A stretch of DNA of 55,948 nt from Solobacterium sp. (GTDB lineage Bacteria > Bacillota_I > Bacilli_A > Erysipelotrichales > Erysipelotrichaceae), in contig JAFYHC010000098.1 of the NCBI GenBank assembly GCA_017539385.1, positions 1 through 55,948 of the forward strand, given 5' to 3'. The notes under the pieces were generated by a model that did not search any database, had not been told where the DNA came from, and saw only the letters and a program-made list of their open reading frames with translations. How positions within the stretch are numbered: the stretch's first letter is position 1; each line of letters starts with the position of its first letter. Made by a program: the position numbers and the translations under genes. Positions 1 through 9,919 of the stretch are shown piece after piece.

Positions 1-113
1 TACGGGAATGGGACTGTCCTGTCTGCCATACCCACCACGACCGCGATATCAACGCCGCACTCTCAATCAAAAAAGAAGCACTGCGCCAATACAGCACAAT
101 GCTTCCTCAGTGA
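1..113 (+). CDS. tnpB: TnpB-family RNA-guided nuclease, C-terminal end only (partial)
   Basis: The frame open at the left edge reads [19 protein letters not shown], followed by about 17 residues and a TGA at 111-113. This is the C-terminal signature of IS200/IS605 TnpB (OrfB): the second CxxC of the zinc ribbon followed by HDRDxNAA, whose Asp is the last RuvC catalytic residue. Nothing in this tail is broken, so the element may be intact to the left of the window. TnpB is an RNA-guided DNA nuclease carried by IS200/IS605 and IS607 transposons. The first CxxC and the rest of the protein lie outside the window, so function cannot be judged. Confidence 0.85.
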   Translation, partial: REWDCPVCHTHHDRDINAALSIKKEALRQYSTMLPQ

Positions 114-221
114 TCTCTTTATACGATCACACGGTACCCGGGGGCACCGGGGATCCTATAAGCCTGGGGTATCTGGATACGATGGTATCCTTGACCAGGA
201 AGTCTATTCAGACATGTGGGG
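114..221 (+). mobile_element. Right end of the IS200/IS605-type element, probable omega-RNA scaffold
   Basis: The GC-rich, structured, non-coding stretch after the tnpB stop contains a six-pair hairpin (GGATAC-GATG-GTATCC at about 174-189) and a small GTCT-ATTC-AGAC hairpin near 202-213. In IS200/IS605 elements the tnpB 3' end and right end give rise to the omega (reRNA) guide RNA, with the guide read from flanking DNA. The exact right boundary is not determinable here. It must lie before or at the stop codon of the convergent gene (228), so it is placed at about 210-227. Confidence 0.5.
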
Positions 222-227
222 TGATTA

Positions 228-1172
228 TTACTTACCCAGCAGCTGTCCGGCAATGCTGAACAGAGTAGAAAGGTCGATCTGTCCGTTCGAATTGTTCACA
301 TTGACATTACTCGATACATTTCCTGTATTCTGATCCAATGTGAACAGCTGGTTGGCATACGAATTGCCGGCCTGGCTTCCACCAAGCAGCGTCCCAAGCA
401 GATTATACGTACTATTGTTATTGCTTGGTGTCGTCGACTGCTGGGTATTGAAGCCAAACAGACTGTTGAGCGGATTCGTCTGCGTCTGTGTCTGCTGAGC
501 CTGCTGCGTCTGCTGCGGATTATTTCCGCCCAGCAGTAAGTTCAGAATGCTGTTTGCATTCTGCTGCGGCTTCGGGTTCTGAGCCTGCTGGGTCTGCTGT
601 GAAGCAGCCCCTCCAAGAAGAGTCGAAAGCAGGGAACCTGCCTGACTGTTCTGCTGTGTCTGCTGCTGTGCCGGCGCACCAAACAGTGAAGAAAGCAGAG
701 ATCCAGCCTGGCTGCTCTGCTGCGCCTGCTGCTGTCCGCCGCCAAGCAGTGTTGTCAGAAGATTCGTGCCGCTGTTATTCTGCGGCTTACTGCTGCCTGC
801 ACCAAGCAGACCGGCGACCGCAAGCAGATCGTTGACATCCAGCTTTCCATCAAAGAACGCTGCGATGCCCTTTGCCCGCGTCGGATTGCTTGTATCCTCG
901 GCCATCTTCTTCAATTCAAGAAGATCTTTTGCGTCGATCTGACCGTTTGCGCCCATGTACAGCTTGACGAGATTATTATCTTTTACCTTTTCGTCAATCG
1001 CCTTCAATTCCGCATCGCTCAGATCATCGCCGCCGAGGACACTGCGCACAACCTGTGCATCATCCTTCAGCAGGCCTTCCAGCTTCTGCGGATCGCTCTC
1101 AAGAACTTTCAGTACTTTTTCCGACTCTTTCTGGACATTTACTCCATCCGGTTCTTTTTGCATCACTTTCAT
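228..1172 (-). CDS. Gln-rich repeat protein of unknown function
   Basis: A 314-residue protein not assigned to a known family. It has no signal peptide or membrane segment. Residues 1-125 are charged and helical. From about 130 to 280 short amphipathic blocks of the type (S/N)LL(S/T)(T/S)LLGG (NLLTTLLGG, SLLSSLFGA, SLLSTLLGG, ILNLLLGG, PLNSLFG, NLLGTLLGG) recur about every 30 residues, separated by Q/T/A/N-rich linkers. Three NGQID/DGKLD-type blocks (around residues 97, 108 and near the C-terminus) resemble short EF-hand or dockerin loops, but the full calcium loop is not evident. The ATG at 1172 has AGGAGG (1183-1188) ten bases upstream. It converges on the TnpB element. It could be a structural, aggregation-prone or scaffold protein; this is a guess. 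Confidence 0.8.
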   Translation of the reverse strand: MKVMQKEPDGVNVQKESEKVLKVLESDPQKLEGLLKDDAQVVRSVLGGDDLSDAELKAIDEKVKDNNLVKLYMGANGQIDAKDLLELKKMAEDTSNPTRAKGIAAFFDGKLDVNDLLAVAGLLGAGSSKPQNNSGTNLLTTLLGGGQQQAQQSSQAGSLLSSLFGAPAQQQTQQNSQAGSLLSTLLGGAASQQTQQAQNPKPQQNANSILNLLLGGNNPQQTQQAQQTQTQTNPLNSLFGFNTQQSTTPSNNNSTYNLLGTLLGGSQAGNSYANQLFTLDQNTGNVSSNVNVNNSNGQIDLSTLFSIAGQLLGK

Positions 1173-1226
1173 AATTAATTAGCCTCCTGTCCATATTGTA
1201 CTGAATTCTTTGTAAAAAAAATGCAA

Positions 1227-1264
1227 TAAAAAAGGGGATTCTCCTGATTTCAGAAGAATTCCCC
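1227..1264 (-). terminator. Rho-independent terminator of the PTS operon
   Basis: On the minus strand, after the EIIA stop codon, a GGGGAAUUCU-CUG / CAG-AGAAUCCCC stem (loop AAAU, one bulge or mismatch) is followed by a T tract. It ends the EIIBC-bglA-EIIA operon. Confidence 0.85.
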
Positions 1265-1269
1265 ATGCA

Positions 1270-1776
1270 TCACAGAATGACCGTTTCCCCGCGCTCTACA
1301 TGACAGGGAGTCCGGAATTGAATCGTTTGCTCATTTGCATTCGTCACAATCAGCATAACCGGCATCTCATACTTCTTTGAAAGTTTCCTGAGATCCGCTT
1401 CTACGATCGGTTCTCCGGCCTTCACTGCATCTCCCTGTTTTTTTCCAAGGACACGGAACCCGTCACCGTTGGAACTTACTGTATCGATTCCAATGTGAAC
1501 AAGCAGTTCCACTCCATTTTTCATTGTTATTCCAAAAGCATGCCCCGTCGGAAACATGACGCTCAGCGTCCCATTGGCAGGTGAACAAAGAATCACCTTG
1601 TCCCCACTGTATTGGAATGCGATAGAATCACCCATCATTTTCTCTGCAAACACAGGATCGGATACAGTAGTTACATCGATCAGTTCTCCATCCGCCAAAG
1701 CAACAATGGCTTCATCCGATACGTCTACAGCCTGCGGCAATGCTTCTTTCTTCTTAAATGCATCAAACAGTCCCAT
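1270..1776 (-). CDS. PTS EIIA component, glucose/beta-glucoside family
   Basis: A 168-residue soluble EIIA of the Glc family. His94 in LLVHIGIDTV is the expected phosphorylated residue and His79 in PTGHAFGI is the assisting histidine. It accepts phosphate from HPr and passes it to the EIIB domain. It is the last gene of a three-gene minus-strand operon whose EIIBC protein lacks a fused EIIA domain, so this free EIIA most likely serves it. The gene has a good SD (AAGGAG) just upstream of the ATG at 1776 and lies 40 bp after the glucosidase. The gene could be called crr-like, but a general regulatory role is not shown. Confidence 0.95.
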   Translation of the reverse strand: MGLFDAFKKKEALPQAVDVSDEAIVALADGELIDVTTVSDPVFAEKMMGDSIAFQYSGDKVILCSPANGTLSVMFPTGHAFGITMKNGVELLVHIGIDTVSSNGDGFRVLGKKQGDAVKAGEPIVEADLRKLSKKYEMPVMLIVTNANEQTIQFRTPCHVERGETVIL

Positions 1777-1816
1777 GATTTTTCTCCTTTATCTGTTTCA
1801 GAACACCGTTCTGTTC

Positions 1817-3328
<1,512 letters not shown>

Positions 3329-3378
3329 TCATTATAACGGCAGGGGACAGCCCTCTGCCATCCCCTCATAACCGTTTC

Positions 3379-4776
3379 TTATACGTGTGCTTCGTCCTGA
3401 TCGAATCCAACAAAGTATGTAACAACAGCTGCTGTAATGATGCCGATCACAACTGCAATCGCCATTGATACTGCTGTATCCATGAAGATCGGCAGTGCCA
3501 TAATCGTGGAATAACCCATGACATATGCCTTTACATGCATCAGACCTGCTGCGATACCGCCAACCAGACCACCGGTCATAACACCAATCATCGGCTTCTT
3601 CAGTTTGAACGTAATACCATAGATGCACGGTTCTGTAACACCGGCAACGATGCATCCAAATGCAATCGACAGTGCCTGTGATTTGTACTCTGGATCCTTT
3701 GCTCTGAGTGCCACGCCGAGAGCAGCTCCGCCTTCACACATATTGTGCAGAAGGAATGCCGGACGAATAACTGCGTCATAACCGATATCCGCAATATTGG
3801 ATGCCATGAAAGGGGAAATCCCATGATGCATTCCCAGCATGATGAGCCATGGCAAGCACGCTGCCAGAACACCAATCGCGATCGGAGCTGCTGCACCGCC
3901 CAGGAAGATAAACAGACCGGCGATCATATTACCAACATAATCACCCAGAGGTCCAAGAATCGTAAATGCCAGAATACCGGTAACTGTAATTGTTCCAAGA
4001 CCAACTAACAGAGACTTGAAGATACCCGGAACGATCTTATTGAAGAACTTCTCCGCATATGCCGCAACCACTGCAATCAATAACGCCGGAAGCAGCGAAT
4101 TGTTATATGTAACTGCCAGTGCCGGAATACCTGCAACACTGGTCGTTGTTGCACCAGCTTCTTTGATCGAAGCAACCATGGATACCCAGCCCGGTGTCAG
4201 CAGGGAAGCTGCCACCATCATTGCGTATGTCGGCGTCGAATTCAGTTTCTTCGCTCCGCCATATGCTACAAACACCGGCATGAAGTAGAACGGCGCATTT
4301 GCGACATATCCCAGAATCGTATTTGTCGGTCCTTCCTTGAATGCCGGAACAGCCATTCCAATCAGAAGCAGCACGACCTTCAGAAGACCGCCCGCAACCA
4401 GTGCCGGCACCATCGGTGATACCGCAGCCGCAATATAATCCACTACGACTTTTGCATAACCTTTAATACCCTGCGGCTTGACCGCTTCCGGAGCTTCATC
4501 CACTGCACCGCCATCCACGAAATTATTCTGCTTCAATACTTCTGTATATGTATTGATCAGATTTTCACCAAGAACGATCTGTGTCTGTCCGCCGGCTTCT
4601 ACAACCCCCAGTACGCCGCGCACTTTCTTTATTGCATCCTTATCAGCCTTTGCAGGATCCTTCAGTGTAAAACGAAGCCGTGTCATACAATGTGAGACTG
4701 TATTGACATTTTCCGGTCCGCCAACCAGCTCAACGAGTGTCTTTGCAGTTTCTGCATAATCGATCTTTACTGCCAT
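3379..4776 (-). CDS. PTS beta-glucoside transporter EIIBC
   Basis: A 465-residue membrane permease. The N-terminal EIIB domain (about 1-90) carries the phosphocysteine C30 in VSHCMTRLRF, followed by an EIIC domain with about ten hydrophobic segments. It imports and phosphorylates beta-glucosides. The longer open frame reaching 5001 is rejected because ATG 4776 has AAGGAG directly upstream and starts at the conserved EIIB beginning (residues YAETAKTLVELVGGPENV). There is no fused EIIA; the free EIIA two genes downstream fills this role. A hairpin (GGCAGAGGG/CCCCTGCC, 3341-3361) lies between this gene and the glucosidase and might modulate mRNA stability. Confidence 0.95.
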   Translation of the reverse strand: MAVKIDYAETAKTLVELVGGPENVNTVSHCMTRLRFTLKDPAKADKDAIKKVRGVLGVVEAGGQTQIVLGENLINTYTEVLKQNNFVDGGAVDEAPEAVKPQGIKGYAKVVVDYIAAAVSPMVPALVAGGLLKVVLLLIGMAVPAFKEGPTNTILGYVANAPFYFMPVFVAYGGAKKLNSTPTYAMMVAASLLTPGWVSMVASIKEAGATTTSVAGIPALAVTYNNSLLPALLIAVVAAYAEKFFNKIVPGIFKSLLVGLGTITVTGILAFTILGPLGDYVGNMIAGLFIFLGGAAAPIAIGVLAACLPWLIMLGMHHGISPFMASNIADIGYDAVIRPAFLLHNMCEGGAALGVALRAKDPEYKSQALSIAFGCIVAGVTEPCIYGITFKLKKPMIGVMTGGLVGGIAAGLMHVKAYVMGYSTIMALPIFMDTAVSMAIAVVIGIITAAVVTYFVGFDQDEAHV

Positions 4777-4840
4777 CTCTTTTCTCCTTTTCCAATCACT
4801 TCTGTGATCTTTCTGACACTTTGAATATAATCGGTATATA

Positions 4841-4858
4841 ATATTCTGAATAGAATAT
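4841..4858. promoter_or_regulatory. Candidate LysR operator between EIIBC and lysR
   Basis: A perfect 7-bp inverted repeat with a 4-bp spacer, ATATTCT-GAAT-AGAATAT, lies in the AT-rich divergent intergenic region (4777-4911). It fits the T-N11-A form of LysR boxes and overlaps the position expected for the -35 of a minus-strand EIIBC promoter (-10 TATATT at 4824-4829). A further AGAATAT half-site occurs at 4885-4891. Confidence 0.45.
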
Positions 4859-4860
4859 AT

Positions 4861-4889
4861 TTGTTTTATTAAATATAACGTTATAGAAT
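4861..4889 (+). promoter_or_regulatory. Candidate sigma-A promoter of the LysR gene
   Basis: TTGTTT (4861-4866), a 17-bp spacer and TAGAAT (4884-4889) precede the SD AAGGAGG and the ATG at 4912. Confidence 0.45.
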
Positions 4890-4911
4890 ATTTATATAAG
4901 GAGGAACCGTT

Positions 4912-5817
4912 ATGGTAACACCCGAAATGATTCAGGCATTCCTGAAAATCGTCGAACACGGAAACATCTCTTCTGCCGCAAATGCCATGTATACAACACA
5001 AAGCAATTTATCCAAGCAGATCCGCCTGCTGGAAGAAGAACTTGGTGTCACACTTCTGATTCGAAAGAAGGGGCACCAGTCTGTATCATTAACACCTCAT
5101 GGCAGAGAATTTCTCAAACTTTCCGGAAAATGGCAGTCATTAATGAATGATATCCAGGAAATAAAAAACACTTCTTCCATAACCGAAGTGTCTATCGCTG
5201 CTTTAGACCGTATGAATTCCTTTACATTCCGTGACTTCTACAGAATGGTCCTTACCGAGTGGCAGGACATCCGCATTGATATTCATACCCGCCACGCCAA
5301 AGAAATCTATGCAATGATGGAAGCACAAACCATTGATCTTGGCTTTGTCGGAACAATGCTGCCAACACATCGCTGCACCATACGTCCCATCTATTACGAA
5401 CCAATGCTGATCGTATGCTCTGCCGATACCAAACTCGGCACTGTAGTTTCCCCGGAAGACCTCGATCCCAATAAAGAGGTATATTCCCGATGGTCCGATG
5501 AATTTGAAATATGGCATGATCAGTACTGGCCCGGAAAAAAATACCGGATCCATGTCGGTACAACTTCCATGACACCGGATTATCTCGACGAAGAAGGCCG
5601 CTGGTCCATCGTTCCCGTCAGTACACTCCACGCACTGCTGGAAAACAATCGTTTCTCTCATCATTCCCTATCCGTGGAACCGCCAAAACGCACGATCTAT
5701 CTGCTCGAACAAAAACAGCCCCGCCAAAGCCGCGAAGCTGCTATCACCCGTGTCCGCAACGGCATCCTGGATTATCTGTCACACGATCCATTCATTGAAC
5801 TGCTGGATACTGAATGA
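4912..5817 (+). CDS. LysR-family transcriptional regulator
   Basis: A 301-residue LysR-type regulator. The N-terminal winged helix-turn-helix (about 1-65; FLKIVEHGNISSAANAMYTT followed by SNLSKQIRLLEEELG) is followed by an effector-binding domain from about 88. It is transcribed divergently from the beta-glucoside PTS operon, so it most likely controls that operon and itself through the dyad in the shared intergenic region. This replaces the BglG/LicT antiterminator usual for such loci; no RAT-like sequence was recognised in the EIIBC leader. The effector is unknown. The ATG at 4912 has a strong AAGGAGG SD. Confidence 0.92.
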   Translation: MVTPEMIQAFLKIVEHGNISSAANAMYTTQSNLSKQIRLLEEELGVTLLIRKKGHQSVSLTPHGREFLKLSGKWQSLMNDIQEIKNTSSITEVSIAALDRMNSFTFRDFYRMVLTEWQDIRIDIHTRHAKEIYAMMEAQTIDLGFVGTMLPTHRCTIRPIYYEPMLIVCSADTKLGTVVSPEDLDPNKEVYSRWSDEFEIWHDQYWPGKKYRIHVGTTSMTPDYLDEEGRWSIVPVSTLHALLENNRFSHHSLSVEPPKRTIYLLEQKQPRQSREAAITRVRNGILDYLSHDPFIELLDTE

Positions 5818-5821
5818 ATTT

Positions 5822-5875
5822 AAAAGAGACTGCACATATCCGTGTAATATTGCGGATTTGTCAGTCTCTTTCTTT
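5822..5875. terminator. Bidirectional terminator
   Basis: A long imperfect stem (AAAGAGACTG...CAGTCTCTTT, extended inside by ACAxATCCG pairs) lies between the convergent lysR and divIC genes, with T-rich flanks on both strands. Confidence 0.8.
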
Positions 5876-5883
5876 CCCATACT

Positions 5884-6192
5884 TTATTTCTTTTCGTTCT
5901 CCGGCAGATAGAAGATCTGTTCTCCATCCCTGGACAGCATATAATTGCCTCTGGCATAACTCTCTACATAGTCCGGATCCTGCAGCTTTGCTTTCTGATC
6001 GACAAGATAATTATTCTCATCCTTTACTTCCTGCAGTTTCGCCTCTACTTCCGCCAGCTGGGAACGAAGTGTAACCATCGTAAACAATTCCTGTCCAACC
6101 TGATATAGGAACCACCCTGAGAAACAGAAAAGAATCAGAGTCAAAAGTTTATTGATGGGTGTCATTTTACGCACTTTTTTTCTTTCTGTCAT
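5884..6192 (-). CDS. divIC: Cell-division protein, DivIC/FtsB family
   Basis: A 102-residue bitopic protein: short basic cytoplasmic N-terminus, one membrane segment (about 14-32, LLTLILFCFSGWFLYQVG), a coiled coil (about 38-70), and the conserved DPDYVESYARGNYMLSRDGE block before a short tail. DivIC forms the FtsL-DivIB-DivIC complex that activates septal peptidoglycan synthesis. It is the last gene of the minus-strand pth-mfd-rqcP operon and overlaps rqcP by 4 bp, matching the Bacillus order (mfd ... yabO ... divIC). Confidence 0.92.
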   Translation of the reverse strand: MTERKKVRKMTPINKLLTLILFCFSGWFLYQVGQELFTMVTLRSQLAEVEAKLQEVKDENNYLVDQKAKLQDPDYVESYARGNYMLSRDGEQIFYLPENEKK

Positions 6193-6491
6193 ACTGTCTC
6201 TCCTGTATTCTCTTTATAGCATTCTGATTCGTTTTGTGCAATTCTGCTTTCACGAATAATCTCGTACATTTCCGCAGCTTCTTCCTTCTTGCGCGGTTCC
6301 TTCACGGCAAGAACCCGTACTTCCAGCAGCCGGTTGCCAAAACGCACTGCCACTGTATCACCTGCATTCACTTCATGCGACGGCTTCACAACTTTCCCAT
6401 TGATCTCGATTCTCTCATTCAATGCCAGTTCTTTGGATACCGTCCGTCTCTTCAGAATACGTGATACTTTCAGAAACTTATCAATTCTCAT
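6189..6491 (-). CDS. rqcP: S4-domain RNA-binding protein RqcP (YabO)
   Basis: A 100-residue protein with an S4 RNA-binding fold starting at residue 1 (MRIDKFLKVSRILKRRTVSK) and a basic C-terminal part. RqcP works with RqcH in ribosome-associated quality control, adding C-terminal alanine tails to stalled nascent chains on 50S subunits. It overlaps mfd by 4 bp upstream and divIC by 4 bp downstream, the same place it holds in Bacillus. A generic Hsp15-type S4 protein is the alternative name. Confidence 0.88.
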   Translation of the reverse strand: MRIDKFLKVSRILKRRTVSKELALNERIEINGKVVKPSHEVNAGDTVAVRFGNRLLEVRVLAVKEPRKKEEAAEMYEIIRESRIAQNESECYKENTGETV

Positions 6492-9400
6492 ATGCGTTTT
6501 GCCTCCTTTGCGGCTTCAATCACTGCCGCAGACAATTCCATATCATTCTCAACCTTCGGAATCGAAACAATAATACAGCCGCCCGTATACCGGAAATTCA
6601 AAGCCTTCGATATCTTATTAAACCGATAGAACAGATCCACTCCGTCCACATGCTCACTGAAATCCTTCGTAAATGTAATTTCCGGCTTTCCATTGATTTC
6701 CCGGTATGTACGCACCTCCGGTGAATTGATCAGTATTTCCAGACGCTTCTTCTCAAACAGTGCTTCCACTTCCTGCGGGAACCGTCCGTACTGATCCAGA
6801 ATATCTTTCTTAAACCGTACAAGATCCGCTTCCGTTACGATCTTATCAATATCCTGATACATACTCAGTTTATCAAAATCATCCGGAGCAAACGACTCGG
6901 GGATATAACTTGTCTTCTGAATATTGACCACAGCTCTTTCCGCCGGTTTCTCCCGTGTCGGATCCTTCCGCTCTGCAATTGCTTCCTCCAGCATCTCGAT
7001 GTACATATCAATGCCAACGGTATCAATAAACCCAGACTGTTCCTCACCCAGCAGATCCCCGGCACCGCGAATCGTCAGATCCCGCATCGCCACTTTATAT
7101 CCGCTGCCCAATGCCGCAAACTCTTTCACTGCCTGCAGACGCTTCTGTGCTACCTCTGTCAGCTGTCTGGAAGGGGGAACCAGCAGATATGCATATCCTA
7201 GCCGGCTGCTTCTTCCAACTCTTCCCTTGATCTGATAGATCTGCGCCAGACCAAAATCCTGCGCATTATCAATAAAGATCGTATTGACGTTTGGTATATC
7301 AATTCCGTTCTCAATGATCGTTGTACATACCAGAATATCCAGTTCATGTCTGGTAAACCGCATCATGATCGACTCGATCATTTCCCGGTCCAGTTTTCCA
7401 TGCACAATACCGATCCTTGCGTCCGGAAGAGCTTCCTGCAGTCCTCTGGCAATGTTATAGATCTGCTCAATATTATTGAACAGATAGAACACCTGACCAT
7501 CCCTTGCCAGCTCCTTCTGTATTGCATCCAGAATAAGATTCTTATTCTTTTCCACCACGTACGTCTGTACGCTGTAGCGGTTTAACGGCGGCGTATCCAG
7601 CGTCGAAAGCTGCCGAATACCAACCAATGACATCTGCAATGTCCGCGGAATCGGCGTTGCACTCAATGCCAGCACATCGATCCCGTTCTTCATTTCCTTG
7701 ATCTTTTCCTTGTGTTCCACGCCAAACCGCTGTTCTTCGTCGATCACAAGCAGACCAAGATCTTTAAACTTCACATCCTTGGACAGGATCCTGTGCGTAC
7801 CGATCAGAATATCCACTCTTCCTTCGCGCACATCCTTCAGCGTATTCTTCACTTCCGCCGCCGGCACAAACCGATCCAGCACACGGATCGTGACCGGATA
7901 ATTCTCATATCTTTTTTCAAACGTACGGAAATGCTGCTCCGCCAGGATCGTTGTCGGACAAAGCACAGCAACCTGCTTCTTATCGCATACCGCTTTAAAT
8001 GTCGCCCGCACAGCTACTTCCGTCTTTCCAAAACCAACATCCCCGCACACAAGCCGGTCCATCGGTTTCTCACTTTCCATATCTTTCTTGATATCAACGA
8101 CAGCCTGTTCCTGATCCGGTGTCAGTTCATATTCAAAATCCCGTTCAAACTTATGCGTCATCTCTGTATCCGGAGAGAATGCAAATCCAATATTCTCTTC
8201 CCGTGACGCATACAGACGGATCAGACGGTCTGCGATATTATCAACATTCTTCTTCAGTCTCTGCTTTGTCTTTTCCCAGTCACCGGAACCAAGCTTATTC
8301 AGCCGCGGCACCACACCTTCCCGGGAAATAAATTTCCGCACCATGCGGAACTGCTCCAGCGGTACATACAGCTCCGCATTGCCCCGGTATGCGATCTTCA
8401 GATAATCTCTGCGAATATTCTGGATCTGCCTTGTCTCTATTCCGATATACTGTCCGACACCATACTGCGCATGAACAATATAATCTCCCGGTTCCAGTTC
8501 ATGATAACTGTGGATCACTTCCGCATTGCGGAACTTATTCTCATAACGTCCCTTATGCAGATGCACAGCAAACAATTCTGCCGATGTATATACCGTGATA
8601 TGATCCTGCGGAATCGCAAAACCCTGTGCCATCGGCAAAACTGTCACATTGATACCGGAAACCGGCGTCCCGTCATCACTCAGAAGCGAATAGGGGATAC
8701 GCTCCTCCACACACGCTTCCAGAATCCGTTCTGTTTCTTTCTCCGTCACTGCCAGAATCACCGGTTCCGCCCGATGTATCATACGCAGCTTAATACTCAG
8801 CATCTCATTTGGCAGATGCACTTCCTCAATCCCGGTAATATTATCCTCAAACGGATCTTCCTTGATCTTCCGGCAGTTCTTTCCGCATCTGGAATACTCC
8901 CGGTACACCGCATACTTCGGAATCATCTTTCCTTCCTGCGACATTTCCGAAATATACTCCGTTGTATCCTGAATCAGCTTGCTGACATTCTCCTGAATCG
9001 ATTCTTCATCCGAAAGAACGATCAGAGGAAGTCCCATGTAATCTTCAATGCCATTCGAATGCGAAAGAAGCGCAGTATACGGATACAGACGTCTTTGTGA
9101 AATATGTGCATCCAGCGTCATGAGATCCGTTTCGATCTCTCCGCTCATCTGCTTCTTATGTTCCTTCAGAAGTGCTTCCGTCTTCTGCCGGATCTCCTGC
9201 ACATCTTCATCCGTAAACAGCAATTCACTCGCCGGCACGATCTCCGCTTCCTGCAGTGTCTCCACCGTTTTCTGACTTGCAATATCAAAGAAACGGATCG
9301 ATTCGATCTCTGTATCAAAGAATTCAATTCGAAGCGGCTTATCATAGTTGATCGAATAAATATCCACGATGCCGCCTCTTGCCGCAAAACACAAAGGCTG

Positions 9401-9919
9401 ATCAATATGCGATGTCTGCTGATATCCGCCCAGTACAAGCTTCTGCTTCAGTTCTTCCATTGTCACTTCGTCCCCGACATGCAATGTAATACAGCTGGAA
9501 CGGAATACTTCCGGAGAAGGAAGATGACGCAGATACGCAGAAGGACATGTCACAACGATCTGATTCGGATTCTTCAGAAGCGAAGACAATGTATCCGTCT
9601 TCATCGCCGTCATCTCCGGAGAAGACGCAATCGCTTCCACACGCAACGACTCATCCGCGCCAAAAAGCGCACATTCATCTGTATCGAGGAATCCTGCGAT
9701 CCGCTCGTAAAGACGCTGTGCGTTATATAAATTCTTCTTAATGACAAGGATCGGGCGCGGCCGTTTCCGATACGATGCACTGAGAATCAATGCCTCTTCG
9801 ATCACCGATGAAAGGGGAAGCGTTCCCCGTTCCACATTCAGTATCTTTACGCCTTCATTCTCCTGCAGCTTTTCATACAGCCACCCCGGCATTGCTGTTC
9901 TGTTCAGATCACTCCTCAC
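6488..9919 (-). CDS. mfd: Transcription-repair coupling factor Mfd
   Basis: A 1143-residue full-length Mfd. A UvrB-like N-terminal module is followed by the RNA-polymerase-interaction domain (about 470-540, GDYIVHAQYGVGQYIG), a RecG-like helicase with Walker A GDVGFGKTEVA, the DEEQRFGV box and GRVGRSSRLGYAYLL motif VI, then the C-terminal TRCF domain. It removes RNA polymerase stalled at lesions and recruits UvrA. It overlaps pth by 11 bp and rqcP by 4 bp, so expression is translationally coupled. Confidence 0.97.
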   Translation of the reverse strand: MRSDLNRTAMPGWLYEKLQENEGVKILNVERGTLPLSSVIEEALILSASYRKRPRPILVIKKNLYNAQRLYERIAGFLDTDECALFGADESLRVEAIASSPEMTAMKTDTLSSLLKNPNQIVVTCPSAYLRHLPSPEVFRSSCITLHVGDEVTMEELKQKLVLGGYQQTSHIDQPLCFAARGGIVDIYSINYDKPLRIEFFDTEIESIRFFDIASQKTVETLQEAEIVPASELLFTDEDVQEIRQKTEALLKEHKKQMSGEIETDLMTLDAHISQRRLYPYTALLSHSNGIEDYMGLPLIVLSDEESIQENVSKLIQDTTEYISEMSQEGKMIPKYAVYREYSRCGKNCRKIKEDPFEDNITGIEEVHLPNEMLSIKLRMIHRAEPVILAVTEKETERILEACVEERIPYSLLSDDGTPVSGINVTVLPMAQGFAIPQDHITVYTSAELFAVHLHKGRYENKFRNAEVIHSYHELEPGDYIVHAQYGVGQYIGIETRQIQNIRRDYLKIAYRGNAELYVPLEQFRMVRKFISREGVVPRLNKLGSGDWEKTKQRLKKNVDNIADRLIRLYASREENIGFAFSPDTEMTHKFERDFEYELTPDQEQAVVDIKKDMESEKPMDRLVCGDVGFGKTEVAVRATFKAVCDKKQVAVLCPTTILAEQHFRTFEKRYENYPVTIRVLDRFVPAAEVKNTLKDVREGRVDILIGTHRILSKDVKFKDLGLLVIDEEQRFGVEHKEKIKEMKNGIDVLALSATPIPRTLQMSLVGIRQLSTLDTPPLNRYSVQTYVVEKNKNLILDAIQKELARDGQVFYLFNNIEQIYNIARGLQEALPDARIGIVHGKLDREMIESIMMRFTRHELDILVCTTIIENGIDIPNVNTIFIDNAQDFGLAQIYQIKGRVGRSSRLGYAYLLVPPSRQLTEVAQKRLQAVKEFAALGSGYKVAMRDLTIRGAGDLLGEEQSGFIDTVGIDMYIEMLEEAIAERKDPTREKPAERAVVNIQKTSYIPESFAPDDFDKLSMYQDIDKIVTEADLVRFKKDILDQYGRFPQEVEALFEKKRLEILINSPEVRTYREINGKPEITFTKDFSEHVDGVDLFYRFNKISKALNFRYTGGCIIVSIPKVENDMELSAAVIEAAKEAKRI

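Noticed and set aside
121..160. Noc-like CCCGGG near the IS right end
   Set aside because: Only the GC core matches; flanking AT arms are missing.
8..259. 83-residue open frame at the left edge
   Set aside because: It overlaps the tnpB end in another frame and the right-end structure; no RBS and no family resemblance.
4777..5001. N-terminal extension of EIIBC
   Set aside because: The added 75 residues run through the divergent promoter and lysR start; ATG 4776 has a good SD and starts the EIIB domain.
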